Shown here piece after piece: positions 12,729 to 23,448 of a DNA stretch of 64,000 nt; within the stretch, counting starts at the first letter, position 1, and every line of letters begins with the position of its first letter. A program made the position numbers and the translations under genes. The DNA comes from Panicum virgatum (Eukaryota > Streptophyta > Magnoliopsida > Poales > Poaceae), in contig NC_053149.1 in assembly GCF_016808335.1 (NCBI RefSeq), positions 23,659,238-23,723,237 of the forward strand, given 5' to 3'. Below the pieces are notes generated by a model, which was given only the letters and a program-made list of their open reading frames with translations, was not told where the DNA came from and made no database searches.

Positions 12729-13025
12729 TCAACCGTACTTGCGTTGGAACGCAGAATGCTCTAACGGATTTCTTGCTGGCGCAGAAGAACATGGCGGAGC
12801 TGAAATCTCCGAGTTTGGTAGTGACGAACCGTAACACTGCAATAAATCCTCAAGATCAAACGGAGGTTCTTCGCCCCTTGCACTAGATTTTTCCAAATAA
12901 CGGAGCGCTGCCCTATAAAAAGAACTAGATTTTTTGGACCGACGACCTACTCGAGTTGTGCCCTTCTCTCCAGAAGGACAACGATCACCCCCACCGGCGC
13001 CACTCCCTCCAGCTGCTGAAGCCAT
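12729..13025 (-). CDS. Small unrecognised ORF of E1, upstream of the transposase
   Basis: A 98-codon frame starts MASAAGGSGAGGGDRC and ends near AFQRKYG. It has a Gly/Ser-rich start, a basic patch RRSKKSSSFYRAALRY, an acidic PFDLEDLL and a Pro/Ser-rich tail. The counterpart in E2 (57254-56944) is clearly the same protein but has a changed middle and a stop. Conservation between the two copies suggests it was translated, perhaps as a separate product or as an upstream exon of the transposase. I do not recognise the family. Confidence 0.4.
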   Translation of the reverse strand: MASAAGGSGAGGGDRCPSGEKGTTRVGRRSKKSSSFYRAALRYLEKSSARGEEPPFDLEDLLQCYGSSLPNSEISAPPCSSAPARNPLEHSAFQRKYG

Positions 13026-13238
13026 ATTTTACTGAAAAATATCTTTATTTTCCACAAAATTATAAATTCTTACCATTAGAATGGAAAAATTATTTACTAT
13101 TACAATTACAATAATCAGATTAATAACTCTTGCAAATAACAATGAAATCATATAAAAAAGACGAAATGTATCATTAATCCTCAAGAAATCTCTAATTAAT
13201 TGAAATAAATCTCTATAACTTCTAATTACTTTGACACC

Positions 13239-13573
13239 CTACAGTTCCAGGAGTACACTCTTTTCAATATCCAGAAACCCTCTAGAAGAAAAATAAACCT
13301 TTATTTCTAAAAATGTATATGTCAGTAACATCAACCCTGCGGTGATGACACTGCCTTTCGGGGGGACACGGTGCGGTACAAGGATGTCACCAATCGGCCA
13401 GTCGCAGCACCAACATTTACGATTAATAGGCACAGCACTTGGCACAGGCAGCGTGCTCGTTGATATGCTCTCAGTACAACAACAGTCATGCTGACTGCGT
13501 CAAATGCTGTCTTCTTATCAATCGGAAGTGCTGGTGATGCAACCAACCGATTCGCGACGTCCTTATAGCGCAT
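13239..13573 (-). other. Conserved non-assigned segment of the CACTA 5' region
   Basis: The stretch is present in both copies (E2: about 57453-57800). Two overlapping frames occur: one starts MRYKDVANRLVASPALPIDK, the other contains CWCCDWPIGDILVPHRVP. In E2 the frames differ by small indels, which argues against one conserved protein and for a leader or an old exon. Confidence 0.3.
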
Positions 13574-14149
13574 CGTGTATCCCCGAAAGGTAGTGCCATC
13601 ACTGTTGGATGGAGATTAACGATGTATACTTGTTTCGAAATAAAGTTTTAGCCTCTAGATGGTTTCAATGTGAGCCTGAATAAATACATCACTAGAGTGT
13701 CAAAATAATCCATTCATAATACTAAAAATTCTAATATACTCATTTCATTAATTCATTCATGAATACAAAAATCAACTATCCACAATATGGTCATTTATAC
13801 AAGTACATCACATGAAGTGTCTACACTAATTCTAAAAATTTCTACTATCCACATACTCATCTAAATCTAAAAGAAAATCACACCCACATATGCAATCTAG
13901 CTAAATGTCCAAGAAATGAGCTAGCTACACATTTTCTCTATTTCTAAAGCATGAAATGAGCTATACAAGCCAAGGAAGAAGAGATAAACAAGCTCCAAAC
14001 CTTTAGCGCCGATGGACGGACGGAGAATCAAAGATCTTCACAAATGTGATGAAGAAATGAGCAAGAACTCCTCTCTCCCGAGCCAAGAACAGCAAAGAAA
14101 CAAGTGAGCTGAATAGTTCAGGTGGGGGGAGAGGGAAGGGGATAAGGGG

Positions 14150-14350
14150 GCCAAGGCCTTTTGTCCCGGTTGGTGGCTCCAACCGGGACAAAAGGCTGCG
14201 CGGGCCTTTTGTCCCGGTTGGAGCCACCAACCGGGATAAAATGCCACCATTTTGTCTCGGTTGGTGCCTCCAACCAGGACAAAAGGCCCCTGTCCCACGC
14301 TGGCCCGGCTAGCCGTTGGACCCGGGACAAAAGGCACCTATTGTCCCGGG
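14150..14350. repeat. E1 right subterminal repeat block
   Basis: There are about six copies of a TTTTGTCCCGGTTGG-type unit in alternating orientation, separated by 15-25 bp, so neighbouring units can pair as hairpins. This matches the subterminal architecture expected of CACTA elements. The matching block in E2 is 58394-58610. Confidence 0.85.
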
Positions 14351-14449
14351 CCCAAAGACTGCCGTGAGAAATAGTCTGGAACAAAGACCTATTCTATAGT
14401 AGTGGATATTTTATTGTCATCTCCTACACATCTTAGAGTGGGCCCCACA

Positions 14450-14517
14450 ACTGAGTAAGATACAACGTCCGCCATCACCGTTGACTGAGTAAGATACAAC
14501 GTCCGCCATCACCGTTG
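14450..14517. repeat. 34-bp tandem duplication
   Basis: Two adjacent perfect copies containing CTGAGTAAGATACAACGTCC, just outside the right end of E1. They may be a local slippage product. No gene is nearby. Confidence 0.85.
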
Positions 14518-14783
14518 CTACTACCATGCCAAGTTCTGAAGCTCACATGTACTCTACTCCGTAGTATATATCTACAGTCACCAGATTAGCTGGCCATGCC
14601 CACCGGCTACAAATGTCCCTTGTCCTGTTGAATTTTTTGTTTTCTTTTTGTCCTGTTGATGTTGATGCAACTTATTCAGCGTATGGCCATACATGAGGGG
14701 CGACGACTGGGTAAGTGGTCGTTGAATGCGACACTGAGTAGAAGAGGCTTGCATTGGTGGGCATACACATGTTCTTATAGGGC

Positions 14784-15530
14784 CACTACCAGAAAATGGC
14801 TCATCCGTCCCTGGTTGTTTGTACCGGTCACGCTTTGATCCGGTACTAAAGTTGCCCCAACGCCATTTTAGTACCGGATCCAAATTTGAAAGCCCCCAAA
14901 GCCATTTTAGTACCGGGCCAAGCCACCAGCCGGTACTAAATATCGCATTTTAGTACCGGTCGGTGTTAGCGACCAGTACTAAAATGTAATATCGCATTTT
15001 AGTATCGGTCGGTGTTAGCGACCGGTACTAAAATGGTGCGTCCATTTAGTACCGGCCGGTAACACCGACCGGTACTAAAATGCGACATTTAGTACCGGCC
15101 GGTGGCTTGGCCCGGTACTAAATGGTCCTTCAGAGGTTACAATAAAAAAATACATCTTCCATCTAGTCACAAGTGTTGTATAGGTGGGATAGTAAGGAAG
15201 GGTCGCGCGAGGCCGGAGATCGCGAGTTTGATTCCCACGGACCGCGCACGTGCATATTACGCGTGAAATTCCCGTGACTTGTGACTAATCGACGATGCGC
15301 ATGTGCGGTAGCCTCCTGGTTGTTCCTCAATTTTTTCTTTATTTTTTGGGCGTAAAGTCATTTAGTACCGGTCGGTGTTATCAACCGGTACTAAATGACC
15401 CATTTAGTACCGGGCGTTTTGGTCGGTACTAAATACAAACGCATTTAGTACCGATCAAGCGGTACCGGGCGCCCGACCGGTACTAACCGGGAGTTCCGGC
15501 CCGGTACTAATGTCCATTTCTCTAGCTGTG
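14784..15530. mobile_element. CACTA-type MITE, 747 bp
   Basis: The left end is CACTACCAGAAAATGG and the right end, reversed, is CACAGCTAGAGAAATGG, an imperfect terminal inverted repeat. A perfect 3-bp duplication GGC flanks it (14781-14783, 15531-15533). It has no coding capacity. Inside are many TTTAGTACCGGTCGGTG units in both orientations, forming strong hairpins, around a central non-repeat segment (15130-15350) that contains a tRNA-like module. Confidence 0.88.
15164..15260 (+). other. tRNA-like module inside the CACTA MITE
   Basis: TAGGTGGGATAGTAAGG (15181-15197) resembles a Pol III A box. It is followed about 43 bp later by GAGTTTGATTCCC (15224-15236), resembling a B box / T arm. The same layout recurs in two other CACTA-derived elements in this window. 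It is not a foldable tRNA; it may be an old SINE-like capture. Confidence 0.45.
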
Positions 15531-15533
15531 GGC

Positions 15534-17248
15534 AATTACCATTTACCAATGTTTTTTTTTGTTGCATGACAATTTTGTGTGTACTCATATGAATCTCATC
15601 AACTACCACAAGATGATGTTCCAGAGAGCCCCAACCACCGTGAACAGCTAACTTTGTTGCTGGTTGCATGCTTTAGGTAAAATTGTTTTACATGTGCGGC
15701 GTAAGTTTGTGCTGATAAGTTTTTGATGTATGTTATTTGGTGGGGCAAGTATACGTGTTATATATACTATTTATGGATGCAAATGGTGAGACCGATGATA
15801 CATATTGAAGTATGTTAAGTTCGTTAAAGGATATTTATTTTAATCCATATATACCATATGAGTTGCACTCTTATTCTGTCGTACCATCCGAGGGGTGCTA
15901 ATGGCCCGTGACTTTAATGATCTCTTCACAATCCAACTTGACTCTTATACATTTTTAGCTTAAAATTGAAAAAATTAGAGTCCGACTCTTTTAAAGTCCG
16001 GGCCTTGAATTATCTAAGTTAAATTTCAAGTCTCTTTACCACCCACCTCTCAGTGACATGTGGTTCCATACCATATGTCATTTATATTATACAGTATTTG
16101 TTGATGAGGTTTTTGCTGTCGCAGGCAGCATGCTCAGTACCTCTTTTGTTGTCTTTGGATTTTTGGGTATCAGATATTTATCAACTATTCTCTTTTCCAT
16201 TCTCTAATCCTTTAATTTCAATAAATTTACCTCCATGAAACCTAGTCTTGTCCTAATGATTACAAACAATTTGGTAGAGTGTTTCTTTTTTAATACTTGG
16301 ACCATAATAGACTCCACATCAACAAAAATAGCAACTTTGCCCCAGAGGGAAAGACAGTATAAGGCATGATAATAGTTTTGCTTCACAGCCTAAAATCTGC
16401 TAGTTTCTTTTTGTACAAAAAAAACAGTTGCTACAACTATATCATAGATCTACTCTTTCTTTTTTTATATAGATGTATATATTCACATAGCCAATGTTTC
16501 TTAGTTAGGATCACAACAATACGAAGCAATAGGCTGGTTATTAATTAATTTTCTATAATTACTAAATTTCTTTCAATTTTCAGTAGGGTCCAGCTAATTT
16601 TTGCGATCACCATTTTTAACCCTAAAGAAAAAAACTAACGAGTTGCACACTAAGCATAGCCTATGGGCACATGACCTTATGCTCACTAGGTATAATAGTA
16701 GCTTCTCAACCTAATGGAAGCATCAAGATGGAGGTCAAATTTTACTCGAAGCAAGGCCAGGCGATAACGTACCTCATAAAGAGAGGCCCTAATAACGCAG
16801 TACTAAAGGGGGAGCATTTCTGCTTATACATGTTATTGGAAGGAGAGACCACATCGATCAGGTTCTAGAATGCAAGAGGCTTACAGTACTGATTGCTGAT
16901 GAGACGACTGGAATCAACACGAAGAGAAGATCCAAGCCAGGCACCAATCTCTCTCTCTCTCTAGCTCTGTCTCCCTCAGAGAAGCTTTATCAGACGGAAC
17001 TGATGAGGCTCAGCTTTAAGGAGGGAATGCGTAGAACTAGCTAGTGATGAGGTTCGTGTAGCCCAACGACCAGGTCGGTTGTACGAGCTCGTGAAATAAT
17101 GAAGAAGCTACGCTCGATTCGGTCCATTACTCGGAGAGACCGGGGGGATGGGGAGACCTCGATCAAGCTCTAAGTCAATGGCGAGGCAGGGGAAAACGCG
17201 GGAGCACCATCCATCCATACGCGGAGCACACTTAACATTAGACTCTAA
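15534..17248. other. Intergenic, no gene supported
   Basis: AT-rich with scattered homopolymers. The open frames are under 70 codons and show no domain. A purine-rich, slightly GC-richer patch lies at 16870-17220. I see no terminal repeats or tandem arrays that I can define. Confidence 0.5.
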
Positions 17249-17353
17249 GGCCAATTTCAATAGAAGTGTTATGGGACTGTCATGAGCATTAAATTTGCTG
17301 ATATGACAGAAAAAGAATAGAGTGCTATGACACAGTCTCCACTAAGACTAGCC
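17249..17353. mobile_element. Tourist-type (PIF/Harbinger) MITE, 105 bp
   Basis: The left end GGCCAATTTCAATAGAAG pairs imperfectly with the reversed right end GGCTAGTCTTAGTGGAGAC. TAA flanks both sides (17246-17248, 17354-17356), the target duplication typical of PIF/Harbinger. The inner stretches GACTGTCATGAGC and GCTATGACACAGTC also pair. Confidence 0.72.
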
Positions 17354-17356
17354 TAA

Positions 17357-17702
17357 GGTGGTGTGATTGGTTCGGATATGAACCGAGCTTGGCAAACTCC
17401 GGCCTGTCTCAGTGCATGCGCATGCAAAACCAATGTGTTTGTTTGCCTGACTTCATTTAACCAACCTGCTGGGAGCTATTGCTTGGTCAGCTGTTCCGCG
17501 CATGCATCCAGATTGTTTCCTCATACATTGTACGCGCGTCATGCACTGCTAGAGCCAGGCCCATAGGAAACTCTCAATTTTGCTGCATCCATGGAGCCAG
17601 ACTCGCACACCAGGCTGTGGCTCTGCTTCAGCCAACTAATCACGCGCAGATCGCATACACGGGAGCCTGGTTGATCCAAAACCAGGCAACCAATCAGCCT
17701 CT
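17357..17702. mobile_element. Putative small TIR element
   Basis: The left end contains GGTGTGATTGGTTCGG and the right end, reversed, contains GGCTGATTGGTTGCC. Both are followed inward by further partly matching sequence. No clean target duplication is visible, so the boundaries are approximate. A related GTGATTGGTTGC motif begins the GC-rich block at 40090. Confidence 0.35.
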
Positions 17703-17839
17703 TATACAAGCTGACTTTGCAATAAATTTGCTGAGCGTGCCAGGGGCATCGGAGCGGAAACCGCGGATGTGGCCTGTCGGCCGCACGCCGCGAGGGTAAT
17801 CGAGCGCGACGCGGCCGTGGAAGAAGAGGACGACGACGA
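17703..17839 (+). repeat. Promoter-like segment, copy 1, first half
   Basis: It shares TACAAGCTGACTTTGC and AATAAATTTGCTGAGCG plus the GACGACGACGA end with 20049-20126. Copy 1 continues at 19557 on the other side of a solo LTR, so the LTR split a segment that is tandemly duplicated upstream of the membrane-protein gene. Confidence 0.75.
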
Positions 17840-19551
17840 TGAAAGGATGGGGCCCGAGAAGTGAGTTGAATTACAATTTTTTCAAATTTCTACCTAGTCC
17901 TTAATCTAAAATCTAATCACTAGAGCACGCTAGCAAAAAGTCCTAAGGTAGGTAAACACACTATCATGATCATTTTGTCTAGATAGAGGCACACTAGCAA
18001 GATCAAAACCTAAGTAAGAGATCACACTACCATACAAAGTTGTCCTAGTCAATCTACAAGCAATCAAAAGCAATAATAACAACAAATGGATTTAATTATT
18101 TGAAATAAAAATAAGAGACACGAGACAACCGGATTTTTTCCATGGTATCGAGGAGTTGACGCTCCCCCCTAATCCACATTGGAGCACCCACACAAGGGTA
18201 TACATCTCTTGCTTCACCAAAGAGCAAGTGATCACTAAGAATGCTCCTTCTCCATCTCCGGAACGGCGAGCTTCACACCGTGTACAAGCTTCTTGTTTTG
18301 GGGCTCCCACAAACTCCAAGAACTCACCAAGAACCTCCCGATCACCGAGACCGGTTAGGTGCCATCGAACACCAAGAGTAACAAGTTTCTAAGTCTTCAC
18401 TTGACCTATACTCAGTTGGCCCTAACTCAAACACACTTGCTACACTTGCAAAGGTTGAATTCTTCAAGGTTGAAGCACAATCAATGTACAGATCTTCACT
18501 CTTTTGCTCAAAACACTTTCTCTTCTTCTCAAGGGTGGCCTCAGGTGTTCATTGTGTCAAAGGCAGTTCAAATGAGCCATTGGTACCCTTATATAGAGTG
18601 GAGATGGTCACATAGCCGTTGGAAGTCCACTCCAGAAAAATCGTAACCATCGGAAGAACCGACATGTGAGAAATTGAAGGCATCGGTTCAACCGGTCTCT
18701 CTGTATCCAAATAATAGCCGTTGAGGGTTCTAACACAGTATCCAGGTTTGCTTCATTTCACCGGTGCATGATCCGTAGGGTATCGGTTCAACCGGTGCTG
18801 AAGAGGTTCACTGATCAACTCAAACAAGTTTTCTGAAACATAGTACATCCAATGCACCGGTGGTTAATTCTGAAGCGTCGGTTCAACCGGTGCGGAAGAC
18901 GAGTTGAGGTCCACCAAACATACTCTCTGGAACAAAATACATCTAATGCACCGGTGCTTTGCCTGGGACCATCGGTTCAACCGGTAATATAGAGTGACTT
19001 GACTTGATTTCAGCTTGCTTCCAAGAGAGATAGATCGACAGGGCGTCGGAACTTCCGCCAAGCATCGGATGCTCCGATGACAGGGGCATCGGTTAAACCG
19101 GTGCTGCTGTTTTTCTTCATTTTCAACTGAATTGACTTGGATTTGAATGTAACTTCGATTGTTTCTTCTTCCAAGTGTTGTGTTGACTTCTATTGACCAT
19201 ATTGGGCTGTTTTGAGCAAGTGTGCAAGATATCTAAGACCAACTCAATTTTGGTCAAGCTACCAACTCACAAAATCCTCTTAATAGTACGGTCAACAACT
19301 AGAAACTATAAAACCTAGCTAAATCAAGTGTTTTTCATCTCCTTGTGACACTTGAGACTAAAAAGATCTTTAATCTTTCAAATTTAGTCCTTGGCACGCA
19401 TGATTGTTTTGAATTGAGAGGTCTTCATTCATATTTCATATGAGACTAATCCAATCATTGATTTTTCCTTCAAAAACATATGTTAGTCGCATACAGTTGT
19501 CATTAATCACTAAAATTTACTATTAGCATCTATCAGTCTAGATGCGCTTCA
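17840..19551 (-). mobile_element. Solo LTR, about 1.7 kb, with U3 near-palindrome array
   Basis: The insert starts TGAAAGGATGGGGCCC and ends GATGCGCTTCA, with inverted TGAA...TTCA termini. It is flanked by GACGA (17835-17839, 19552-19556). The empty-site order is recovered from the duplicate copy at 20100-20140. No coding region is present. Read on minus, a TATA-like CTATATAAGG lies at about 18589-18597, and upstream of it (18655-19105) is an array of CGGTTCAACCGGT-type near-palindromes. The minus-strand 3' end resembles that of the LTR at 62634. Confidence 0.75.
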
Positions 19552-19556
19552 GACGA

Positions 19557-19840
19557 TTTTACCCAGCCCACCTTAACTTACCCAGCTCGATCGCGGCGAG
19601 GACGCCATGGCACGGAGTCACGATCCACAATTACAGACAGTACAAAACAAACCCTGTCCCACCTGTAACACGCGGTGCGTTGACGATATAATGGCTTCAA
19701 GCTGGGGTGTCCACCGGTATTAGCATCTTCCTCCTCGGTTCACGACTCCGTTCGTCGAGATTCAAGAACACCGCCTGTTTGTCTCGGACGTACAGGTACC
19801 TCAGGTGGGACTCGATCCGCTGTGCGCGATTCTGCTCCCA
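19557..19840 (+). promoter_or_regulatory. Promoter-like segment, copy 1, second half
   Basis: It aligns with 20127-20405 over about 280 bp. Shared blocks are CACGGAGTCACGA, CGCGGTGCGTTGACGATATA, TTCACGACTCCGTT and GGTACCTCAGGTGGGACTCG. It contains an ATATAAT that could act as a TATA box, with a 5'-leader-like sequence after it. It lies upstream of the second copy that directly precedes the gene. Confidence 0.6.
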
Positions 19841-20048
19841 AATCTCCCCCTCCACTTCCTAGGTCTGTGAGTCTCTAGGGAGTCCTCCATTCGTGTACCC
19901 CACTCACCAGTCCCTCTAGATTTGAATGAGGGCTCAAAAACAAGGGTTTTTACTGGAGTTGGATATATTATTTGGAGGTATGAGATGGGGATCAACTCCC
20001 AAAAACTATATAAAAATTGTGATTTGGAAGCTATTGCTGGAGATGCTC
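19841..20048. mobile_element. Probable MITE remnant between the promoter copies
   Basis: On minus it starts AGAGCATCTCCAGCAATAGC, a start common in grass MITEs. It is absent from the other copy of the duplication. No target duplication could be defined. Confidence 0.35.
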
Positions 20049-20405
20049 TGATACAAGCTGACTTTGCAATAAATTTGCTGAGCGTAATCGAGCGCGACGC
20101 GGCTGTGCAGAAGAAGACGACGACTTGACCCAGCCCCTGTATACCTTAACTTGGCCCTTATCCCTCACCAGCTCGATCGCGGGGAGGACGCCATGGCACG
20201 GAGTCACGAGATCCAAAATTACCCACGGTACAAAGCAAACCTGTCCCACGCGTAACACGCGGTGCGTTGACGATATAATGGTGTCTTAGCATCTTCCTCC
20301 TCAGTTCACGACTCCGTTGGTCGAGATTCAAGAACACCGCCTGTTTGTCTCGGAACCAGGTACCTCAGGTGGGACTCGATCCGCTGTGCGCGATTCTGCT
20401 TCCAC
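20049..20405 (+). promoter_or_regulatory. Promoter-like segment, copy 2 (proximal)
   Basis: This is the gene-proximal copy of the duplicated block. GACGATATAATGG (about 20268-20280) is a candidate TATA region, followed by leader-like sequence up to the ATG at 20550. The assignment as promoter rests on position and the duplicated conservation only. Confidence 0.5.
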
Positions 20406-20691
20406 TCCGGCCGGTGCGGTGAGCCACCATCCCCTTCCCTTGGTTCACGCGTCCTCATCACCACTATCCAGGGCGCCTAGAGCGAGGCCTAACCAGCTAC
20501 TTCTTGCAGCTAGCCCCACCGCCACGGAGCTCCGGAAACAACGACCCTCATGGCCTCGTCTGTCCCCGCACGTCTACATGGCCTAGCATCTCATCAGGCG
20601 TGGTGCCTTGGCGTCACGACCCTGAATGACATAGTCAATAACTTGGTGAGTCTTTTTTTTTTTTGCCTATTTAGTATGTGAAAGAAATCGG

Positions 20692-21840
20692 TGATGGTAG
20701 ACTAAAAGGGGAGGAGGTGAATTAGGGAATCTAAAAACTTAACATATGGTCTCTATTTAGATTGTACAAAATATAAATTTGAACATACTATCTAGATGTG
20801 CAACTAGGGTTCAACTAGTGTGAAATCTTTATCACAAAATAAGTTTTGCAAACAATAACCAATCCTAGCAAGATACTACACTAAAAAAGTAAAGACACCC
20901 ACAAATTGCAAGTATGAAATACAGAAACGTAAAGGAAAGGATGAGAGGAAGCAAACTCTTGACGTGAGGATTTATCCCGTACAAAGCCATGAACACTACT
21001 CCATCAAGCTAGAGACTCGAAGACTTGCCGACAAGTCTCCAAGACTCCAATCGGCCAGCTCACCAAGAGACAATCTTGGGATTCACTCCAGAACCACGCA
21101 CAAGGTTCAACACCTTGCTTTCTCTCGCTCTATCTAGAGCTATCCTAGTAGTAACACTCTCAAGTCTTGTGCTAAAATCTAAGGGTTTGATCCATTGGCA
21201 CTTTGATGGCTTGGAGACATTCTTCAATGTGTGTAGCTTCTCTGGACTCTGGCAATCTCAAATGGCCGGAGTGAGATATATATATAGGCTAGAGGGCACC
21301 ACATACTCGTTAATAACTGTTATGCTAAAACTGCACAAAGCGTCGATTAAACCGGTCGCCACCATCATTTTAACCAGTCACACTAGGCCTCCAACTTGCC
21401 ATTGAGCTGACTGTTGAATTCCAATTGTCTGCATGCTGATGTCATGCACCGGCGCTTGTCGGTTCAACCGGTCCTAAAGACTTTGTCCCTCAACCGCTGC
21501 TGCTATATGACATGCTCTCTAGGCAATACCAGTACCAATGCACCGACGCCTCTTGTTTACCCCATCAGTTTAACCGGTCCTACTGGGTCTTCTCAGCTTT
21601 GAACGTCTTAGCTTCTTCCAATGCACCAACCCGTTGATTTTCTGACCCATCGATAACTGGTCTGTTGAACTCAACTTGACATTGTCCATACGTCTCGGCT
21701 GTCGGCTGTCATTTGAACATCTTGGATATAGTTTGGACTATATCCATAAGACCTAGAAATCCTACAAATTTGAGCTTACAAACACTGTTAGTACAATTGA
21801 CTATGTTGTCACACAATCACAAATATGGCCTAATGGGGCT
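20692..21840 (-). mobile_element. LTR (probably solo), intronic, right boundary approximate
   Basis: The left end TGATGGTAGACTAAAAGG followed by AGGAGGTGAATTAGG matches the 3'-end pattern (on minus) of the LTRs at 17840 and 62634. A TATA-like run lies at 21276-21286. Upstream of it on minus (21340-21660) are GGTTCAACCGGTC and TTTAACCGGTC motifs. I could not find a matching target duplication, so the right end is a guess. Confidence 0.5.
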
Positions 21841-21931
21841 ATGTTCCTTACCGTATGAGCATGGGATGATCTTTTTTTTATGAACAAGGATTTTTTCATA
21901 ATTCTACTCTCTATAGCATGAAGATTTGCAG

Positions 21932-22509
21932 CACTACTAGAAAAGATACTTTTAGTACTGGTTGGGAAAGAGCACCAGTCCATGGTTCCCAATCGGTACA
22001 ACCCGTAGTACGTAACTGAGACTAAAATTCTCCATCTTTTAGGACCGGATGAGCACCCGGTACTAAAAGGTCGGGAAGCCACCCTTTAGTACCAACTGAT
22101 GCTACCAACCAATACTCAAGTGTAAGACATCAAAAAATATATAACAATATTTTGAACATAAGAAGAGGTCTTCACAGGTTGCGCAGATTTTTCAAGTGAA
22201 ATACAAACACGTGCGGTACATAGGATTTGAACTCAGGACCTCTTATCTCGCCTACACTCCTTAGCATCTCACCTACACAACAGTTGTGATTGAGAGATAT
22301 GCTTTTCTTTTGTACTAACCTATGGAGGATCTTTTAGTACAAGGTAGTAACACCAACCGGTACTAAAGGCTATACATCAGTACCAGATGGTGTTACCAAC
22401 TAGTACTAGTATGGGTGTTGGCATTAGCGCCTGGTCAGTACACCAACCGGTACCAAAGTCTCTTATATTACTATATTTGGGTAGACCAATGTCTTGTTTT
22501 GTAGTAGTG
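21932..22509. mobile_element. CACTA-type MITE, about 578 bp, intronic
   Basis: The left end CACTACTAGAAAAGATAC and right end TTGTTTTGTAGTAGTG form terminal repeats, with TTTAGTACTGGTTGG-type subterminal units in both orientations. The flanking triplets (CAG and GTA) do not match, so one end may be rearranged. A tRNA-like module lies at about 22195-22290 on minus. Confidence 0.7.
22190..22290 (-). other. tRNA-like module in the second CACTA MITE
   Basis: On minus, TAGGTGAGATGCTAAGG (22275-22259) is followed by GAGTTCAAATCC (22234-22223). This has the same order and spacing as in the MITE at 14784 and matches Pol III A- and B-box patterns loosely. Confidence 0.45.
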
Positions 22510-22679
22510 GTAGTCATAGAAATTTTAGAAAAAAAATAAATTGCAGAATTTAAAGAGCAACACAATGTAAAAATGATGAAGAGATGCAAATATGGCATGC
22601 ATGATGACTTTTATCATGTAAAAATGATGACTAAAATTAAAGTCCTCTGACATTAATAGTCCTGATCATAACATCAATG

Positions 22680-23061
22680 AGACTAAATATAGACCTTTAA
22701 TCTCGGTTCGTAACACCAACCCGAACTAAAGTCTCTTTTGGTCCCGGTTGGAGATATAGACCTTTAATCTCGGTTCGTAACACCAACCCGAACTAAAGTC
22801 TCTTTTGGTCCCGGTTGGAGTTACCAACCGAAACTAAAGGGTTCACTGCATGTTTGTTTAAAAGAAAAGTATCACATATGAGTCACATGTGTTGTACAGG
22901 TCGTAAGGAAGTTATGTGCGAGGTAAGAAGTCTCTGGTTCAAATCTCACAAATTGCAGAGTTGGTAGTGCTTGCCAATTATTTTTCGAGCTTGCACACTT
23001 CAGGACTTTTAGCCTCAGATGCGTTCCCAACCGGGACTAAAAGCACTTTCTGTAAAAGTGG
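22680..23061. mobile_element. CACTA-derived fragment, intronic
   Basis: It has TTTTGGTCCCGGTTGGAG / CCAACCGGGACTAAAAG subterminal-type arms and a decayed right end CACTTTCTGTAAAAGTG. No clear left CACTA end is visible. It includes a third tRNA-like segment, with GGTTCAAATCTCAC at 22936-22949. Confidence 0.5.
22687..22820. repeat. Perfect 67-bp tandem duplication
   Basis: 22687-22753 and 22754-22820 are identical by eye. Each unit starts ATATAGACCTTTAATCTC and ends GGTCCCGGTTGGAG. Identity over the full unit indicates a recent duplication inside the CACTA fragment. Confidence 0.9.
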
Positions 23062-23448
23062 GGGGGAGTTTGTCTGGTTTTAATAGTTGAGGTATGCAAG
23101 ATTTTTGGTTATTGAGTTCGGGGTTGTTTTTCAGATTTGGTGACAAGTTTATTAGGAGAGTAAAATGCATTTTTCTCTTATAATATAGCCCCAACAAATG
23201 TTTCCGTTGATGTCTCTGCCAGAACTTTATGATATTTTTCTAAAATATTAATTAGTTAGATGTTTACTAATTGGTTTCTGTTTTCTAGAATGTGATGAAG
23301 CTATTTGCGGCGTCACTACATGTCAACTTGACAATGAGTACAGTATTTTTTGTGGCACCAAAATATATCTTTCACATAACGCCGAAGATCACGACTGCGA
23401 AAAGTGATGATGATCCAGGCGATGACATTTTTGGCCTTTTATGTCTGC

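Larger units (their letters stand above)
2001..14404 (-). mobile_element. CACTA (En/Spm) transposon copy E1, about 12.4 kb
   Basis: The left end reads CACTACTACAAAAA and the right end is the inverse of CACTACTATAGAATAG. The 3-bp duplication GAT flanks both ends (1998-2000, 14405-14407). Subterminal regions are full of direct and inverted copies of a TTTTGTCCCGGTTGG-type motif (about 2022-2335 and 14150-14350), the expected binding sites for a TNPA-like protein. Both element genes run on minus. Compared with sister copy E2 (46329-58658), E1 lacks about 3.6 kb of transposase sequence (junction near 6881) and carries a 4.5-kb solo LTR. Without that LTR it would be about 7.9 kb. E1 is therefore a deletion derivative that could move only if transposase is supplied by another copy. 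Superfamily assignment is firm; I cannot name the family. Confidence 0.93.

Noticed and set aside
15164..15260. A true tRNA gene
   Set aside because: Box-like sequences are present, but I could not fit an acceptor stem, anticodon arm or discriminator region; it is kept only as a tRNA-like module.
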